A DNA stretch of 64,000 nt from Edolisoma coerulescens (taxonomy: Eukaryota > Chordata > Aves > Passeriformes > Campephagidae), in NCBI GenBank assembly GCA_013397115.1, contig VWZW01004630.1:192257-256256 (forward strand), read 5' to 3'. Both the position numbers and the translations under genes were made by a program. This document shows, in pieces, positions 23,977 through 37,300 of the stretch. The notes under the pieces were generated by a model. That model was not told where the DNA came from and did not search any database. It worked only from the letters and a program-made list of their open reading frames with translations. Numbering within the stretch: the first letter of the stretch is position 1; each line of letters begins with the position of its first letter.

Positions 23977-24408
23977 TTGATCAGATGTGCACTTGGCCCA
24001 GAAGGTGCAATTGCAGCAGATGCACGTCCACATTGCCAGAAGATCAGTCAGAAAACATTTATTCATCAACTCTGCCTTCCAAGGACTGTTAGCAAATGTT
24101 TTCAAACAGGTATGGAAAGACTAATGTCAGGAGGAGTTTTAGAAAGATTGAATGTTTCAAGACATAGCGGTAGGATTCAGAGAGCTGATGCTGTCCTGGA
24201 GGATCAGTACCCTATTGTGATGAATCATTGCAGTCAGGTTTTGGGCCAGGTACTTGTTTTTTACGCATGGAAGACACCACTTTTCAGGCCACGTACTGGA
24301 CAGATACTGAGCATTAAAGAGTTACCTCAGGATTGCCCTGTCCAGCACCACATGCTTCTTCTACACGCAGAGCCCATACAGGGAGGCAATGTCCCCATTT
24401 GTGTATAA
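23977..24408 (+). other. Unrecognised 143-codon open frame
   Basis: A plus-strand frame of 143 codons with an ATG start. The product has no signal peptide, membrane segment, repeat or motif that I recognise. Composition is mixed, with several Cys and His residues but no regular spacing that would suggest zinc binding. No clear promoter or paired splice sites frame it. In 64 kb read in six frames, one or two open frames of this size are expected by chance, so it is recorded but not called a gene. Confidence 0.12.
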
Positions 24409-27400
24409 CCTACACAGACACCACAGGCCAGACAGAATCACATTGTCAGCACCACTCTCAGCTCAGGGACTGAGCTCCTGAGCTCCCGCAGATCCCCTGA
24501 TTTCCAGTGGGTGCAGCTCCCCAGCCCATTTGTCTGGAGCAGAAAACCCTTTCTGAAGGCTCTCCTCTTTGCCCAGCTCCAAGCCTCATTTCCCAGCCTC
24601 CATAAGACCCATAACAACCCATCAGTGCTCTGCGGGTGCCATAATTTTAGCCAAAAATATTTTTGGCTCTTCACAGGGTGCCCCTTGAAGAACTCAAGCC
24701 AATTGTCCTCTGAGCTGCTAAAAACCCTGAAACCTTCAGTGACAGGCCCCTCCCTCTGCCCTGTGTGTACTGCCAGCTGCAGGGAGAACTGTTCCATCTC
24801 TTTTTCAACACAAATATCATCCTGATTTCTTCTTAGTGCTATGATGCTTAAGTTACTCTGCCATCACTTAGTTGATGATTTACCACCTTCACATCTTTCA
24901 TAGATTATTCTGTGGAATTCAGAAAGATCAGGCACTTATTGAAAAGAAGGCATTGGGAATGATACTGAACAGCCCATAGGGACATTACAACGCTTGTTGT
25001 CCTTGAAGGCAGCACACTTTGCACTTTCCCAAACCTACACTTCTCTGGAGGCTGACAATTACCCATTTCAGCACATGATTAAAATACAGGGCTCTTTTTG
25101 GGGTAGCCCCAAGGTTCTTTCTGTTCCAGTCATATTCCTCACCCACACTTCTTACTCCCAGTCCAACCCATGCTAGAGCAGAGCCTGACCAAACAACCTT
25201 AAGGGTGATGTTTTCAATGTTTTCACAGGCACCTATCTGTCCTGGTAAAAAACTTTTAAGTACTCTTTGATTTTCTTTCATCCAGTTCAAAAAGGCCCAG
25301 CTTACAGGGATTATTTTTGCTTTCTGTTTTTGTCTTTTTTATTTCTGATTGCCCACAGTTGAGCCAGATCCTGACTAAATTAATGATGTAATTAATCATA
25401 ACTAAATAGAAAAATTTTAAATACCACTACTACTGGTAACTGATATGGTGCTTTTCTATTTATGAAGAAACAAACCAGATTGTCAGTATCAACTCAGTTT
25501 CTGAGGAGTCACAGCAGCATATTTTTCTCCAAAGTGACCCAGAGAACACACAAAACATCTGTCCTCAACAGTTTTAAACTGTCCTCTGGCATTAGCTTGG
25601 CTTTCTCTCCATGTTATTCTTTTTTTAACTCAGAACAACTTTTTCCAGTCACCCAGTGGAATCTCCAGTAAAAACATACAAGTCACGAGTTGATGTTCTT
25701 GATATTTTTAAGGTTAAATAAGCATTTTTATTTTGAGTAAATCAACAAAAGTTCCTACAGATTGCAGTGGAAACTACTGATTGAAAAACTTTGTCTCACA
25801 TGCTTTATGAGGCTGTATACACATCTCTGTAAAGAGGAAGGGCATAAGACTTATTTTTCTTTAAATTACAGAAATAGTTTAATTCTAGCTATGTTTTCAA
25901 TAATACTGCCTTCTGCATCACAGTTTATCCTAGGATTTACACCCTCATGTAAAAAGATCCCACACTTTCACAGATATACATGAGAGTGAAAGTTTTAAAA
26001 CATCCACATGAGAACAGACCCAGTGCCAGCGAACATGGACACTGCCAAGGAAGGGCTCAGGCATGGAGAGGGAATGGTCAGCAGTGGCTCAATGGATTAC
26101 CACGTGGTCAAGGGAATTGAATCCACAGCAAGAATTCCTTCCCCAGCTGGGCTGACCTGCTATTGAAGTGACACAGGTCTAATGTTGCCTACAGCAAGAA
26201 CTCATTTTTTACTCCACTGTTCCTTCTCCGAGCTGCCTAATCAATTAGGGCCCCAGATAATATACTTTCAAAAAATAATTTTACTTGAACAATGACAGAA
26301 TTGCATTGGGCTGTGGTTTCTGACTTCTGTTGGTCTTAAGTCAGCTCCAAATATACGAGAGAAGTCTGAAGCAAGAATTCCTGGAAATGAAAACATTAAT
26401 TTCCCCCAACGAGCCTGAGAATTTAAGGAGAAAGAAAGGGTAGTCTAATGAAAAATACCACTTCTTTCACTATTCTTCCCACAATTAGGAGGAACATAAC
26501 AGCAGCAACCATTTACCATTTAGCAAAAAAATGCCCTTTTGGAAGGCAAATTTATTATTTTTTAAAAACTGTTGCTTAATTCCTCTCCAATAAATTCTCA
26601 GAGATCATGTATTAATATAGGACCATGGATTTCATGTATTGTACAGATTAACTGTAAGAAAGGAATTTTTCTTCTCCTAGCAGCAAGCCGCTTACCAGTA
26701 ATATTGTCAATGAACACACTGGATTTCCAGTGCGTTATAATCCTAGATATATTTTATGCTTTCTTTTAGGACTAGTGGTTTTATTTGTGGCAGTGGAATG
26801 TTTCTGCACAAGTAAGTCTTTGATAAGTCATCTGATAAACCCATTTTATCCATCCTACCAAGATAAGCCTAATGAAGGAGATTAAATTAATTTGTTTATC
26901 CCAATAAACCGGAACTCGGGTGACAGGACGTAACTCCTAGTAAGTTCTAGGAACAGAGAAGAACTATATGTGCTAAAGGAATAGGGTGGCACAAGGACAG
27001 AGACAAATCATCCAAAAAAAGATGCAAAGCTGGAAATTGAAAAAAAAAAAAAAAAGTGTGTAATAATGAAAACAATAATGAACTGAAGCAAAAATCCCTA
27101 ACCAGCTTTAGGGAAAAACCTGGCTGGGATAATGGAACAAAGCAATGGAAGCAGATGAAGAACACATGCAAGCCAGGGAAGGCTACGACAATTTTCTGTG
27201 GATATTTTTCAATTCTCCAAAAGGAACGTGAAGGCAGGACAAAACAGCCAGGGACCAAGTGACAGCTCAAGGACTGGTGTCAAAAGGTAGGCTTGAGGAT
27301 GTTCCTCCACTGGAAATAATTTAGGAAAAGGAAGAACTATCTTTGAAGGACAGCCTTTGTCTGGATCCCTTAAAAAAAAATAACCAAACCACCTTTTTAG

Positions 27401-28890
27401 ATCAAATCTAGCACAACCAGTGAGAGAAAAAATTGACAGGAGAAATAAATCATATAAATAACAGAGCCTCTGACTGTCTAGTCCTGTTCCACAGGACTGG
27501 AGTAAATGTGACCACTTACCATCCAACACCTTTTTCAAGCTGCAAGAATCTGTCAAGTTACCTTGGTGTTTTCTCCCCGAGCCATTTTCAGTTTATGGAA
27601 ATACTTCTTGGAGTTTGGCTTCCAGCACGTTACAGAATGTTCCAATAGTGGCTGAACTAGCACCAAACACAGTAATGTTTATCACTTTGTTCTTACAAGA
27701 ATTTCTACTGCTTATTATACACATTTGTTCTAAGTCCTCCTGGAACTTCAGCAAAGCTGATTGAGGAAGGCCTGGAGTGCATGATACACAAAATTACTAC
27801 TTCTGAGGAGAAATCTCACACAGAAATTCAGCCGACAATCTTAGCTCCTAGATGTTTTGTTGTATGAAACATCTTTTGGTTGCTCAGACCAAGGCAATCC
27901 CAATCATTTCCTGATCCCATTTCTGGATCCATTTCCATCTGTTTCCTTACTTATAGGTTCCCATTCTTTTACCTGTTATCTTTTAGTTGCTTTTAAATAT
28001 TAAATAACTGAGAAACAAGAATAAGCTCCTACACGGCCCTCTAGAAAGACTCCTGACTGATGAGTGCTTTTTCTCTACAAAGAAGTCAGGGAGGTGTATT
28101 TAAAGAAGGTTATCATCTTTTAAAATTATTTTTTCCTTCCTAAGAAGAAACCTACTAGGTTTGGGTTTTTCTTTGTTTGTTTGACAGAATACAGACCATG
28201 AACAGGTTTCCTGACCTAACTGGACTAGCCACAGGGCTGGAATTATGTATGGCCTTCAGCATCTTGCCAGATGAGTAAAAGAAGGTTTACTATCCTGAAG
28301 AATTTAACACTGTACTAAAAATTCAACTGAAAGGGGTCAATTTTAACTACAACACGCTTGCACACACGTGCCTTTACCTGCCAATGGACCTTTGCCAAAA
28401 ACTTCAGGGTCCTGCGTTGGCTCATGTGTTTTGAGTCCACTCTACTACAAAGAAAAAACAAGTCCAGGGTAATTTTTCTATTATGTAACTTACTTATTTC
28501 TAAAACAAATAGCCGTAATTACTGAAGTCTTGCAAGATTTTCCATACAACTCAATTCTGACTGAACTGACATTGGTTATAGAGCTTATTTTTGCTCCCTG
28601 AGGCCTCTTCAGTGGTCAGTTGGCATCTAATCCTAGGGTTAGGACCTGAAATTCCTCCCCTGGCATACTTGGCTGCCAGATGGCTGGCTGCCTGCCATAC
28701 TTATTTTGATGGCAGGTGTCTTCTTAGATTCCTCTACCCTCTTATTGAAAGTACTTTTTGATCCATTTCCTATATTTACTTGTTTGGAAGAGTGCCATCA
28801 TCCTTCCTGAAGAACCAAAGATGGAAGTTAAGAGGAGATTGTAAAACTGGGAACAGCTGAAAATACCACCTGGAAAAATCTTTGAATAAT
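24409..28890. other. Unique noncoding sequence
   Basis: No gene or repeat family is recognised. A 15-16 base A run lies at about 27040-27055. Paired splice-like sites occur at 26770-26811 (plus, 42 bases) and 28378-28444 (minus, 67 bases). Both segments are too short for their open frames to mean anything alone. Slightly GC-richer sequence at about 24440-24790 gives overlapping frames on both strands with no recognisable product. Confidence 0.5.
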
Positions 28891-29200
28891 GAGCCTGTAT
28901 CTTAGCAAAGACAAGGTAACAATCTTCAACAGCAGACAAGCTGCTGCAATGAATAAAATGATTAATTTGTTGACTGTGCCCACGGCAGACAGAAAAGAAA
29001 TAGTGGACTTACACAGGCATAGAGGGGGGAAAAAGTGCACCTTTTTAATGGCATGATTAGTGAAGGCCTGGAAAAGATTACCTAAAAAGTCATAAAATTT
29101 CTGGCATCAGAAGTCTTCAAGAAAAGACGAGGGAAGTGTTTTCAGGAATGCCACAGCTAAAGCACAGCTTGCCTTGCCTGTGATCTCATGAGGTCTACAT
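28891..29200 (+). mobile_element. Ancient CR1 LINE fragment, sense
   Basis: A heavily diverged CR1 3' segment. Matches in order are GAGCCTGTATCTTAGCAAAG to the 'gagcctggagaagagaag' region, ACAAGGTAACAATCTTCAAC, AGAAAAGAAATAGTGGACTT to 'aggacaagaaataatgggctt', CTTTTTAATGGCATGATTAG, AAGGCCTGGAAAAGATTACC, TCTTCAAGAAAAGACG and a final TGATCTCATGAGGTC. The wording is closer to the old reptile-type CR1 than to the young bird subfamilies. No tandem tail remains. The open frames here are remnants or chance. Confidence 0.75.
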
Positions 29201-31964
29201 TTAGTCTTTTTTTCAGTAGATCACTTTTTGCTCTATCTTTAGGCAAATGAAGTCTTAATAAAATTGCCTGCCTGCCCAAGCACAAACTGAGGCTTTTATC
29301 AAAATTCTTAAAACTTGCAATTCAACACTGTCAGCAAAATGTTTAAGTACGTTCGTAGAGTTAGACACACGCCCTTGCATGAGACTGGTGACTAAGGAGG
29401 AATTGATTTAGGCATGCATCTTCTATAAGGCAAGTTAGGAAAATTTTTTGTGGAAAAAAAACCCAAATACTAAAACTTTAATGAGAAATCCCAGCAAATG
29501 GTGCAGAGCATTTTTTATTTCTCGCAGTCCCTGCTTCCACATTGAGAAAGGAAATGAAAGCTGTAGCAAGGAAGGGAAATTATAGCTTTTTCTTCATCCC
29601 TCCTACACACGCATTAAAAAGAAGGGATGTGTGGGAGGAACATCAACACGTTAGCCCATTTACATTCCCTTTGCTCCATTTTCTCTGTCCAAAAATCAAA
29701 GAGTTCAAATGAAACATGAGAAGCTTTAGTCCAAAAGCAGAAAATCTCAAAAAGTGTCAGAGGTTGTCATGGGAATGAGGACAAAGGCCTTCCAGAGTGC
29801 AGCAGTTGCATTAACATCCACAAATTAATTACCTTACCTGCCCTGAACTTTAACTGTGCACATATGTTAAATCCCTAGTGACCAAAACTTAGCGATATGT
29901 TGTGTCCTCTGTGCACATCTATCAGAAGTTTTAATCCATACCACTTAAACCAGAAAAGGTTGCACACTCTAAATCAGTTTTGTCACTACTTAAGTATGAA
30001 GTTGAGACAAGCCAGTATTTGTTTACAGACAAAATATTTAATCTAACTGCAAACCCTTTGTAAAAGTGGCTGATTCAGCACATCTTTGACAACACTTCCA
30101 AGGTATGACCAGTTTTCATACACTGAGTATTTTCCTGTGACGCCATTGGGTGTCAGAATTATTCACTGCAATCACAATAGCTACAGAGTTCATCCAGAAA
30201 AGCAAACTTGGACTGCAGTCCAACAAAATAGTTAAAATCTAGCAAAGAACTTTGATGTTGCTATGACCACCATAACAACTTACTATAAAAACAATGCAAT
30301 TTGTCAAGCCCATCTTCAGCTATTTGCTCTGAAACAGAATATTTACTGTACAGCCTAAATCAAATACTTGTTTATTAGAGTTATTTTTTAAAATTTCAAA
30401 ATAAAATGCATTCTCCTTTTTTACAATAATTCTTCCAAGTTCTTTTTAAAACAAAGTGCTCATTTTGGACTCTTATAGCTAAAGTAGAAATCTCTGACAC
30501 AAACTTAGCTTTCTAGCCTGTGGGCAAAATACAAAACTGTTACTAAATTGAAATGAACCAGAAAATGTATGGTGAAACCTCATCTGTAGAAACTTTTGCT
30601 AATAACAAACATTTGTCCAGTGGCACCAATTCTAAGTTAGAAACACATGACAAGGTGTGTCTTGCAGTGTTACAGCAGCAGGATTCAAGAATGTTTTGCT
30701 GAGTGAGTCTGAAGACCAAATATTTGTGGTACCAAGCCGTGTAGATGTTACACCATCAAATACCACACTTTGCTATATATACATATATATATATACATCA
30801 GCATCATTTCCATGTGATGAATAAAATTCAGTTTTGTAAGCTTCTACTGTTAATTTCATTGATTTTTTTTTTTCTCTAATGTTCATACCATTTGCTTGAT
30901 TATACTGGCTGTTTGAACCTAAACTGGCCAAACTATTTTTCAAACTGCCTGGCAACGTAACTAAATACCTTTTACTGGTGCTGCAGGAACAAATCTGACA
31001 ATTTTATTCCTGGTTACAATAAATCTGCCAATAAATCTGAGCTTACAATAAAACTGAAAAGAAGTCATGGTATTAATCAAACATTTAAGTAGGTGCTTCC
31101 ATTTCCAAGCAGAATACTCTCATCTCTTTTCTCTTTGTTCTTTATTATGTGCCCCAGTGTTACAACTTTGTATTCCTTGGGTAAGATATAAAGGAATGTG
31201 TCCATAATATTTTAGTTAGCTTATGTCCAACCCTATCTCAAATATTAACCTGAAATGCAAACTAGACAAACTTTTTTAAAGTTCAAGAAGTTCACAGATC
31301 CCCACACTTCTTGATTTTAATAGGACACAAAGTTCTTATCTGGAAAAGGTGGTGCATTTCTAATTAAAGAGAGACTGATAGAGATTCCCAGACACTCAAT
31401 CCATTTATAAAACTACTATATAAAAGGTAAAGCCAGGACAGGGGTGCTACTAAATGTGATCCAAGGCTAGGTATTTAAGTATGTTGAAAAAGTCATGAAA
31501 AAGTAAGGAGATGAAAACTTCTGTTCATGTAAGTATTCAAATTTTTTCCTCAGAAGGAAAAATAGCAGCAGTTTTAAGCTTGCTGCTACTTATGATGCTG
31601 CATACATGAGACTGAGGTGTCACTGCAGCTTGGGTAACTTGATGACCACCCATTTCTTGCTATCTTGAAGTATACTAAGTAAATTATTGCATGAATATTG
31701 AAACAGTCATCTGATGAGATTTTGAGCAGCCTTCATTGTCCCTGGTTGCCCTCAAGCAGTGAATATGGCAAAGACTTTTTTTCTAGTTTATGAATTAATC
31801 AGCTAAAATAAGACTGCAATGGTCTGAAGACACCACAGTGAGCAAAAGGATATTATCTTAGTTCTGAAGCTGTTGCATAGGTTGAGAGGACCTTGTGGAT
31901 GCTGTCTGAGCCCATGGAACTGGGTACACTGAAAGTGCTTACTTCTGAGTTTGCCAGCATTTCT

Positions 31965-32072
31965 TCAACAAACCAGAAAAACAACTCCCAAACTCTCCCA
32001 CGAAAAGAGAACCCAAACAAACGAGCCCCAAACCGAAACAAAACCACCAAAACCACACACACACACACACAA
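31965..32072 (+). repeat. A/C-rich tract ending in (CA)n
   Basis: About 110 bases in which the plus strand has A and C with few G or T, ending in a CA dinucleotide run of about nine units (32053-32071). The (CA)n is a likely length-variable microsatellite. Confidence 0.85.
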
Positions 32073-32556
32073 ATGGTTACAAGACCACCAATTGCATTCT
32101 TAGCTGATCCCCATATTGAATTCACCAGCAGTCCCAATTTTTCAGAATGAAGTATTTTTCTTGGAGACATGATTTTTTTTCTAGGCTCCTAAGCAGAAAA
32201 TTGGGTGCTAGAAATCAGAAATCTTATCATAGGGAGAAGCTTTTGCTTCAATTTTTTTTCAAGATGATTTCTGCAGTTGAGCTTTAAGGATGATTAGTGT
32301 TCAGTTAGCAAATTCATCATTTTGCTCCTTTTTCCAGCACACGGTTTCAACAGAAAAAAGAGACACCCTGTTCCACCTAGCACTGAGTGCAACCATGCCT
32401 TCTGAAAGTGTTTGATGTCAAACAACGTATTCATGATTACTGTTCATCTTTGTCCAAGATGTGGCAGTCAGCTCACATTCAACATTTAAGAGCATCATGA
32501 CAAATAGCTGTTTCTTGAAGTGTTTACTCAACACGGTTGAAAGGCTTTTTTCAGCC

Positions 32557-32587
32557 CTGGCTCAATGGGATTTCAGCCTTGAGCCAG
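32557..32587. repeat. Perfect 9-bp inverted repeat
   Basis: CTGGCTCAA (32557-32565) and its exact reverse complement TTGAGCCAG (32579-32587) are separated by 13 bases. An RNA copy of either strand could form a small hairpin. It is not followed by a T run, so it does not look like a terminator. Confidence 0.6.
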
Positions 32588-34155
32588 AAACACTGTGATC
32601 TTTTGGGGCTTACAAAGCGTGAGTGGCCTTACAAAATCTAGGCAGTTTGCCAAAGGCTTTTATGGTTTTTTTTAAACTTTGTTGAACTGTGGTGGAAGGT
32701 TAAACAATTCACACAGTTTTGATTCTCCCTACCCCCAATTTGCCTTGCACTTAATGTCTTCTTGTCAAGCAGTAAAGTATCTTCATAATGGGATGGATGG
32801 AACCATTTCAGCTATTACACAGCAGTGATGGTATTGCTGGAAACCTGAAACAAATGTTCACTTCAATCCTTTTCAGCTCAAAAAGAAATAAGTGTATTTG
32901 CCATGCTGAGAAGTTTTCACATCACATGGTATCAATTTTCTTATGGTTCATTTAAAATAATAGAAAAAACCAGTCCAATCCCAGCTTTATGCTGTCTGAG
33001 AATTGGAGAGCAGGAAGTGAACTGCTCCTGTCAAGGGGCAAGCCTCAGAAATTTGACTCCAGGAAAAGAATGCCTGGTTTCCAAAAGCTCCAGTGCACAC
33101 ATCATCCAGTGCAAGCATGTTTTCACACATTCATTTTAATTTATGCACGTTTTGTGGCAGAAAAGGTCCATCACTTAAGAACCAACAGAAGGAAAAAAAT
33201 GTGCAACCTATTGAAAATTAATGTTTGAAAGCCTTGGGTCATTCTGCAATTGCTTTTTGAGATTAGAAACAGATGTCTCCTTTCTAAACTGTTCCCAACA
33301 GTATATTAGTTCAGAAGACTCTCTACTGGACACAGATATTATGTCCTACTGTGAGCCACAGAAATTTTGTAAATCAACACTAAAGTGAGAAGATACATTA
33401 AGAAAAAACCCCAACAAACTAACCAAAGAGACTATTATGCAACAAAATGTATTTTTGTTCATTTTGACAAGTGCTATTTTATTCCTGATCCCACTTTCAA
33501 ATGCTCTCATGAAGTCTCTTTCATAGTCTATAAAGTTCAGCTACTAAATCACTAGATAGATTTAGGCTGAAATTTTCAATATGCAAATTATTTCCTCAGT
33601 CGTGAAAAAAAAATCTATACTTGCTTAGAAATGTATACAAAGAGAGGGAACCTGACATGTCTCCCTTTGAAAAACATAAAATGTAAGTTCAGTAACAGTT
33701 TTTCCACTTTGTCTCCTCTTCACCTTCAGAAGGGCTCTGCCTGTAGTGCAGCTGTGAGCAGCAGCGTTAGCAGACAGATGTTCACATTTTTGGTTTGGAA
33801 GTAAGAATAAATAGAATAACATTATGCAGATTGCATCTGTCATCATTCCCAGTGTACACCAAGATGAGAATGTACCCTACTAACTTCTGCTGCTAAAAAA
33901 ACACTGTCAAAAATAAAGGCCCACATTCTTGCCAGGATTTCAGTGGAACAGCAGTGGGTGGGTGCCCACATGAACAGGCCCACTTGGCAATTTTGGGGAA
34001 CTACATTAATATTTCTACCTCTGTGAGCAACCCCTCTGAGGTCCTGCATGGTATGTTTTCCAGATTGTTGCCAAATATCAAGACATATAACTAAAAATTC
34101 CTCCAAAAATATTTTTATTTCTCTTTCTTAATTTCTTTATTTCTTCTTTCTATAG

Positions 34156-34321
34156 CATCTTTCTATAAATATTCAGTCAGTGAGATCATGCTTTGGCATT
34201 TTTGCTCAAAGGGAGCATTTTCGTTTATGTCAGCAGGAGGTTATAGGACTGCCCATGGAATGTTTGCTGTGAGCTATGAGCTCCAAGGGGTGGACAGCAG
34301 AGGCAAAGACATTTCTACTGG
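34156..34321 (+). CDS. Candidate internal coding exon, gene not identified
   Basis: A long pyrimidine-rich tract ending TTTCTTCTTTCTATAG gives a good acceptor before 34156, and ACTGG|GTAAGTTG gives a consensus-quality donor after 34321. The 166 bases between are open for 54 codons in one frame, which is stopped by the TAA within the donor. The peptide reads through YKYSVSEIMLWHF and FMSAGGYRTAHGMFAVSYEL to QGVDSRGKDIST. No family is recognised. In another frame 38 codons are also open. It lies on the strand opposite to the candidate at 20214-20489, so both need not be real. Chance pairing of splice-like sites around a short open frame is a serious alternative. Confidence 0.2.
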
Positions 34322-37300
34322 GTAAGTTGCTGAGGGGTCTGCCTGGCTCAAACACGTGTCATAAAAAGCTTATTTCTCTCTCTGGCTAACCTGCAGAGAG
34401 GATGCAGAACTCCATGAAACAAATACTCTGAGGATGGGCTATTCCTTGGACAGACTAAACAACACTGTCAGTAATTTTCTTATTAGTATTTTGTATTACT
34501 GCAATAGTTTCCTTTGACTATCTGCCACAAAGGTCTTACAGTTCAGTTGACTTGTTTATTGTCGACAAATATGACTAAAGTACATTGTGAAATCATCTCT
34601 TCTTCATACTGTAATCTTCACTGTCCTACCTATTCCATAATCTGGTCACATTTTGGTATCTTGCTCCTGATGCAGCATCCCATATGATTGCCTATGTATA
34701 TGGCCAGGAAAAATATTCATAAATAATTTAGAGCTCAGACTCAGAAAGAAATGTTTTGAAGGAAATGTGTTGTTTATACCAGCAGAAAGCCTTGTGGTAG
34801 TTGTATAAAATGAAACACAATGCATACAATACTAATTGTGAGCTGTTCCCTTACTCAGTCCCTAATGCTATTTATATAAATAGGCACATTTTGCTTTAAG
34901 AAAATGCTAGGCAGTTTTCAGCTAACAGAAAAAAAAAAAAACCCACAACTATTTTCTCAGTTCCTTGAGGCTCACTTCTGAAACTTTATCACAGAGAAAA
35001 TGATCATAATATCAAAAATTAAAACTACCGATGGAGAGAATCAGAGCAAGCGAGCACATGGAGCAATTGTATTAAAATATTGTCCTTTAACGGCATACTG
35101 GAGAGGTGGGAAAAGGGAATAATTTGTGAGAGGGTCTGAGCTACCATATAAACTGTCTCAAAGTGGCTAGCAGGTCTCTGACAGAAATGCCAAGAGTTGG
35201 CATTTATGCTAACGAAAACCACTTAGTCACTCAACAGTTATTAGCCACGAAAATCTAACTGTATAATAGGCAGCCAATGGCATTGGGTAAGTGAATAAAT
35301 CTATATTGTACACAAACAATTTACCCAAATGGTTTGTGCTGTGTGCTTAGGACCAAGCTGACCTTTGTTTGCTCTGGACATCCCCACTTGGCTGGCAATC
35401 ATTTCACAGGCATAAACAAGGAGGACATTGGTTATTGTCACTAAGAGAGTTTGGCAGCAGCAGATAATTTCTGTTTCCACTCACGTATGTACGACCCCAG
35501 TAATATCCAACCAAAAAGTTTAGTGCATGAAGAAGTCAGATGTGGAGATCAGGCAGAATGGCACTTGAATCCCCAACAGGCTTGCACCACTCACTGTGCA
35601 CAGGCCACTGCTAAAATAGACATCAACACAATCACATTAATCTTGTGAAGGGCCAGATCGTTACTTTGAGAGCAGGTGGGTGGTGAGAAAGCTTCCCCCA
35701 AAAGCTGGAGATGCAAAGCCAGTGTTGCCCTCAGCCCAAAGGAGTTCTAACCCACTTTCTAAAAAGTGCCTCTGAAGATGAGTCACAGAGTGGAGAAAAC
35801 ACATGGGGCATCTGTGCTTATTCTGACATGGATGTCAGGCAGACATCGCACCACAGTGTCTGTAAGACTGGCTTTAACCTGGGGAGCAAGGAGAATGCTC
35901 AGTTCTATTCTCTCTCTGGCCATCCTAAATTCAGTCCAGTTTGTAGCTGATCTTACTTCTCACTGCATCTGCTATCAAAGTTCTTATTTACTTTGACAAG
36001 TGAAAGACTGTTCTTGGAAAGAAATCTAGCTAAAGAAATGAGCAAAAGTGGTAAGATATCACCATCATCTCTCTTTTTTTTTTCAGAGAATGGAACTAAG
36101 CTGAAGTCCTTCTTTAATCACACAGTTAAGTATGCATTTAATGCAGGCTGCCCAGTCACATTAGTACATCTATTAGATCACCTACCTTAATCAACCCTCA
36201 GGGAAAGACCACTGCATTAAATATATAAATATTTTATTCCCGTAATTTTCAGTTTGCTATTTTCCCCATACTACTATTCTAATTTCAACATTATGGAAAA
36301 AAAAGGCAACACAATCTTCTTTGACAGAGTGAGAAACCAAATACAGCACTTGTAGAGAGATGTTTATCTGAAGACTTGCAGAAGGAATAAGCATCAAATG
36401 TTCAAATAGAGCAAAAAAATCTCAAACAAACCTATTCTGTATTTCAATTTGCAGTATATCCTGCAGGACATAATGCATGACACATGCCTATCTCAGCCCT
36501 TTGATAACTCGGCTCACACATCTTGGTCTCACTGAAGAGGAAAAGTTGGGAGATTAATTTATTTCTCTTTTCAGCTTGAATTTCACTTTTGGCACTGGTT
36601 TTTAGGAATAAAGATATAGAACGTTTTTGTCTTTGCTCAATATGATCAGTTGATATATTAAAAGGACAAAAGAGGATTGTGTCAGTAGCTCATTTAAACA
36701 GAAAAAACTGAATTAGAAAGGAAAAAATAGCCTTTGAAAATATCATTTCTAGATGGTTAGCAGAGCTACGTGAGGAAAAGATCTTTTAACTCCAGCAAGA
36801 AGCAAAGGACTCACCCTCCCTAACCACAGAAAAACTTCATCAAGAGATCATTTTTCCTTCATCTTCCTATGTAGGTATTCCTTTGCATTTTCCTCTTACA
36901 TGAGAAGAACAAGAATTGATTATGACCCTATTGGCCTATTTTCTCTCTCTTTGTGTATCTGTACTGAACTAAGCTGCAAAGATAAACTGTACACAGGGGA
37001 CATCTGCTTCAAGCGGGTAGAAAATGTCATCAGAGAAACCCTTTTTTGAAAGCCAGTTTGGCTTATCCATTCCTAGAGGCAGTCTGGATCCACACAACAC
37101 AAGGTGATTCCCCTTTAAGCCCCAGGTGACAAGTCCTGCTGTGACACCTGACAGAGGCTTATCACCAGCACTCACAAATTTCTATGTTCACCTAAGAAGC
37201 AGGGTCATGACTTCTCTCACGTCACTTCTACTGGAGCCAATGTTTCAAAGGTGCTTGTATTTTCTCTCAAACTCCATCCCATAGCTTCCATTAGGGACAC

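Larger units (their letters stand above)
29201..34155. other. Unique noncoding sequence with simple repeats
   Basis: No gene is recognised. It includes an AT dinucleotide patch (about 30773-30798), an A/C-rich tract ending in (CA)n (31965-32072) and a short perfect inverted repeat (32557-32587). A pyrimidine-rich stretch at about 34108-34155 precedes the plus-strand exon candidate. Confidence 0.5.

Noticed and set aside
24438..24825. Long overlapping frames on both strands (119 and 104 codons)
   Set aside because: Frames open on opposite strands over the same GC-richer DNA, with no recognisable domain or splice sites; composition explains them.
26770..26811. 42-base segment with TTCTTTTAG acceptor and GTAAGT donor
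   Set aside because: Too short for the open frame to carry weight; such pairs are expected by chance in 64 kb.
36070..36190. Acceptor-like pyrimidine tract followed by an open frame
   Set aside because: No plausible donor follows, and the frame continues unchanged through the supposed intron.
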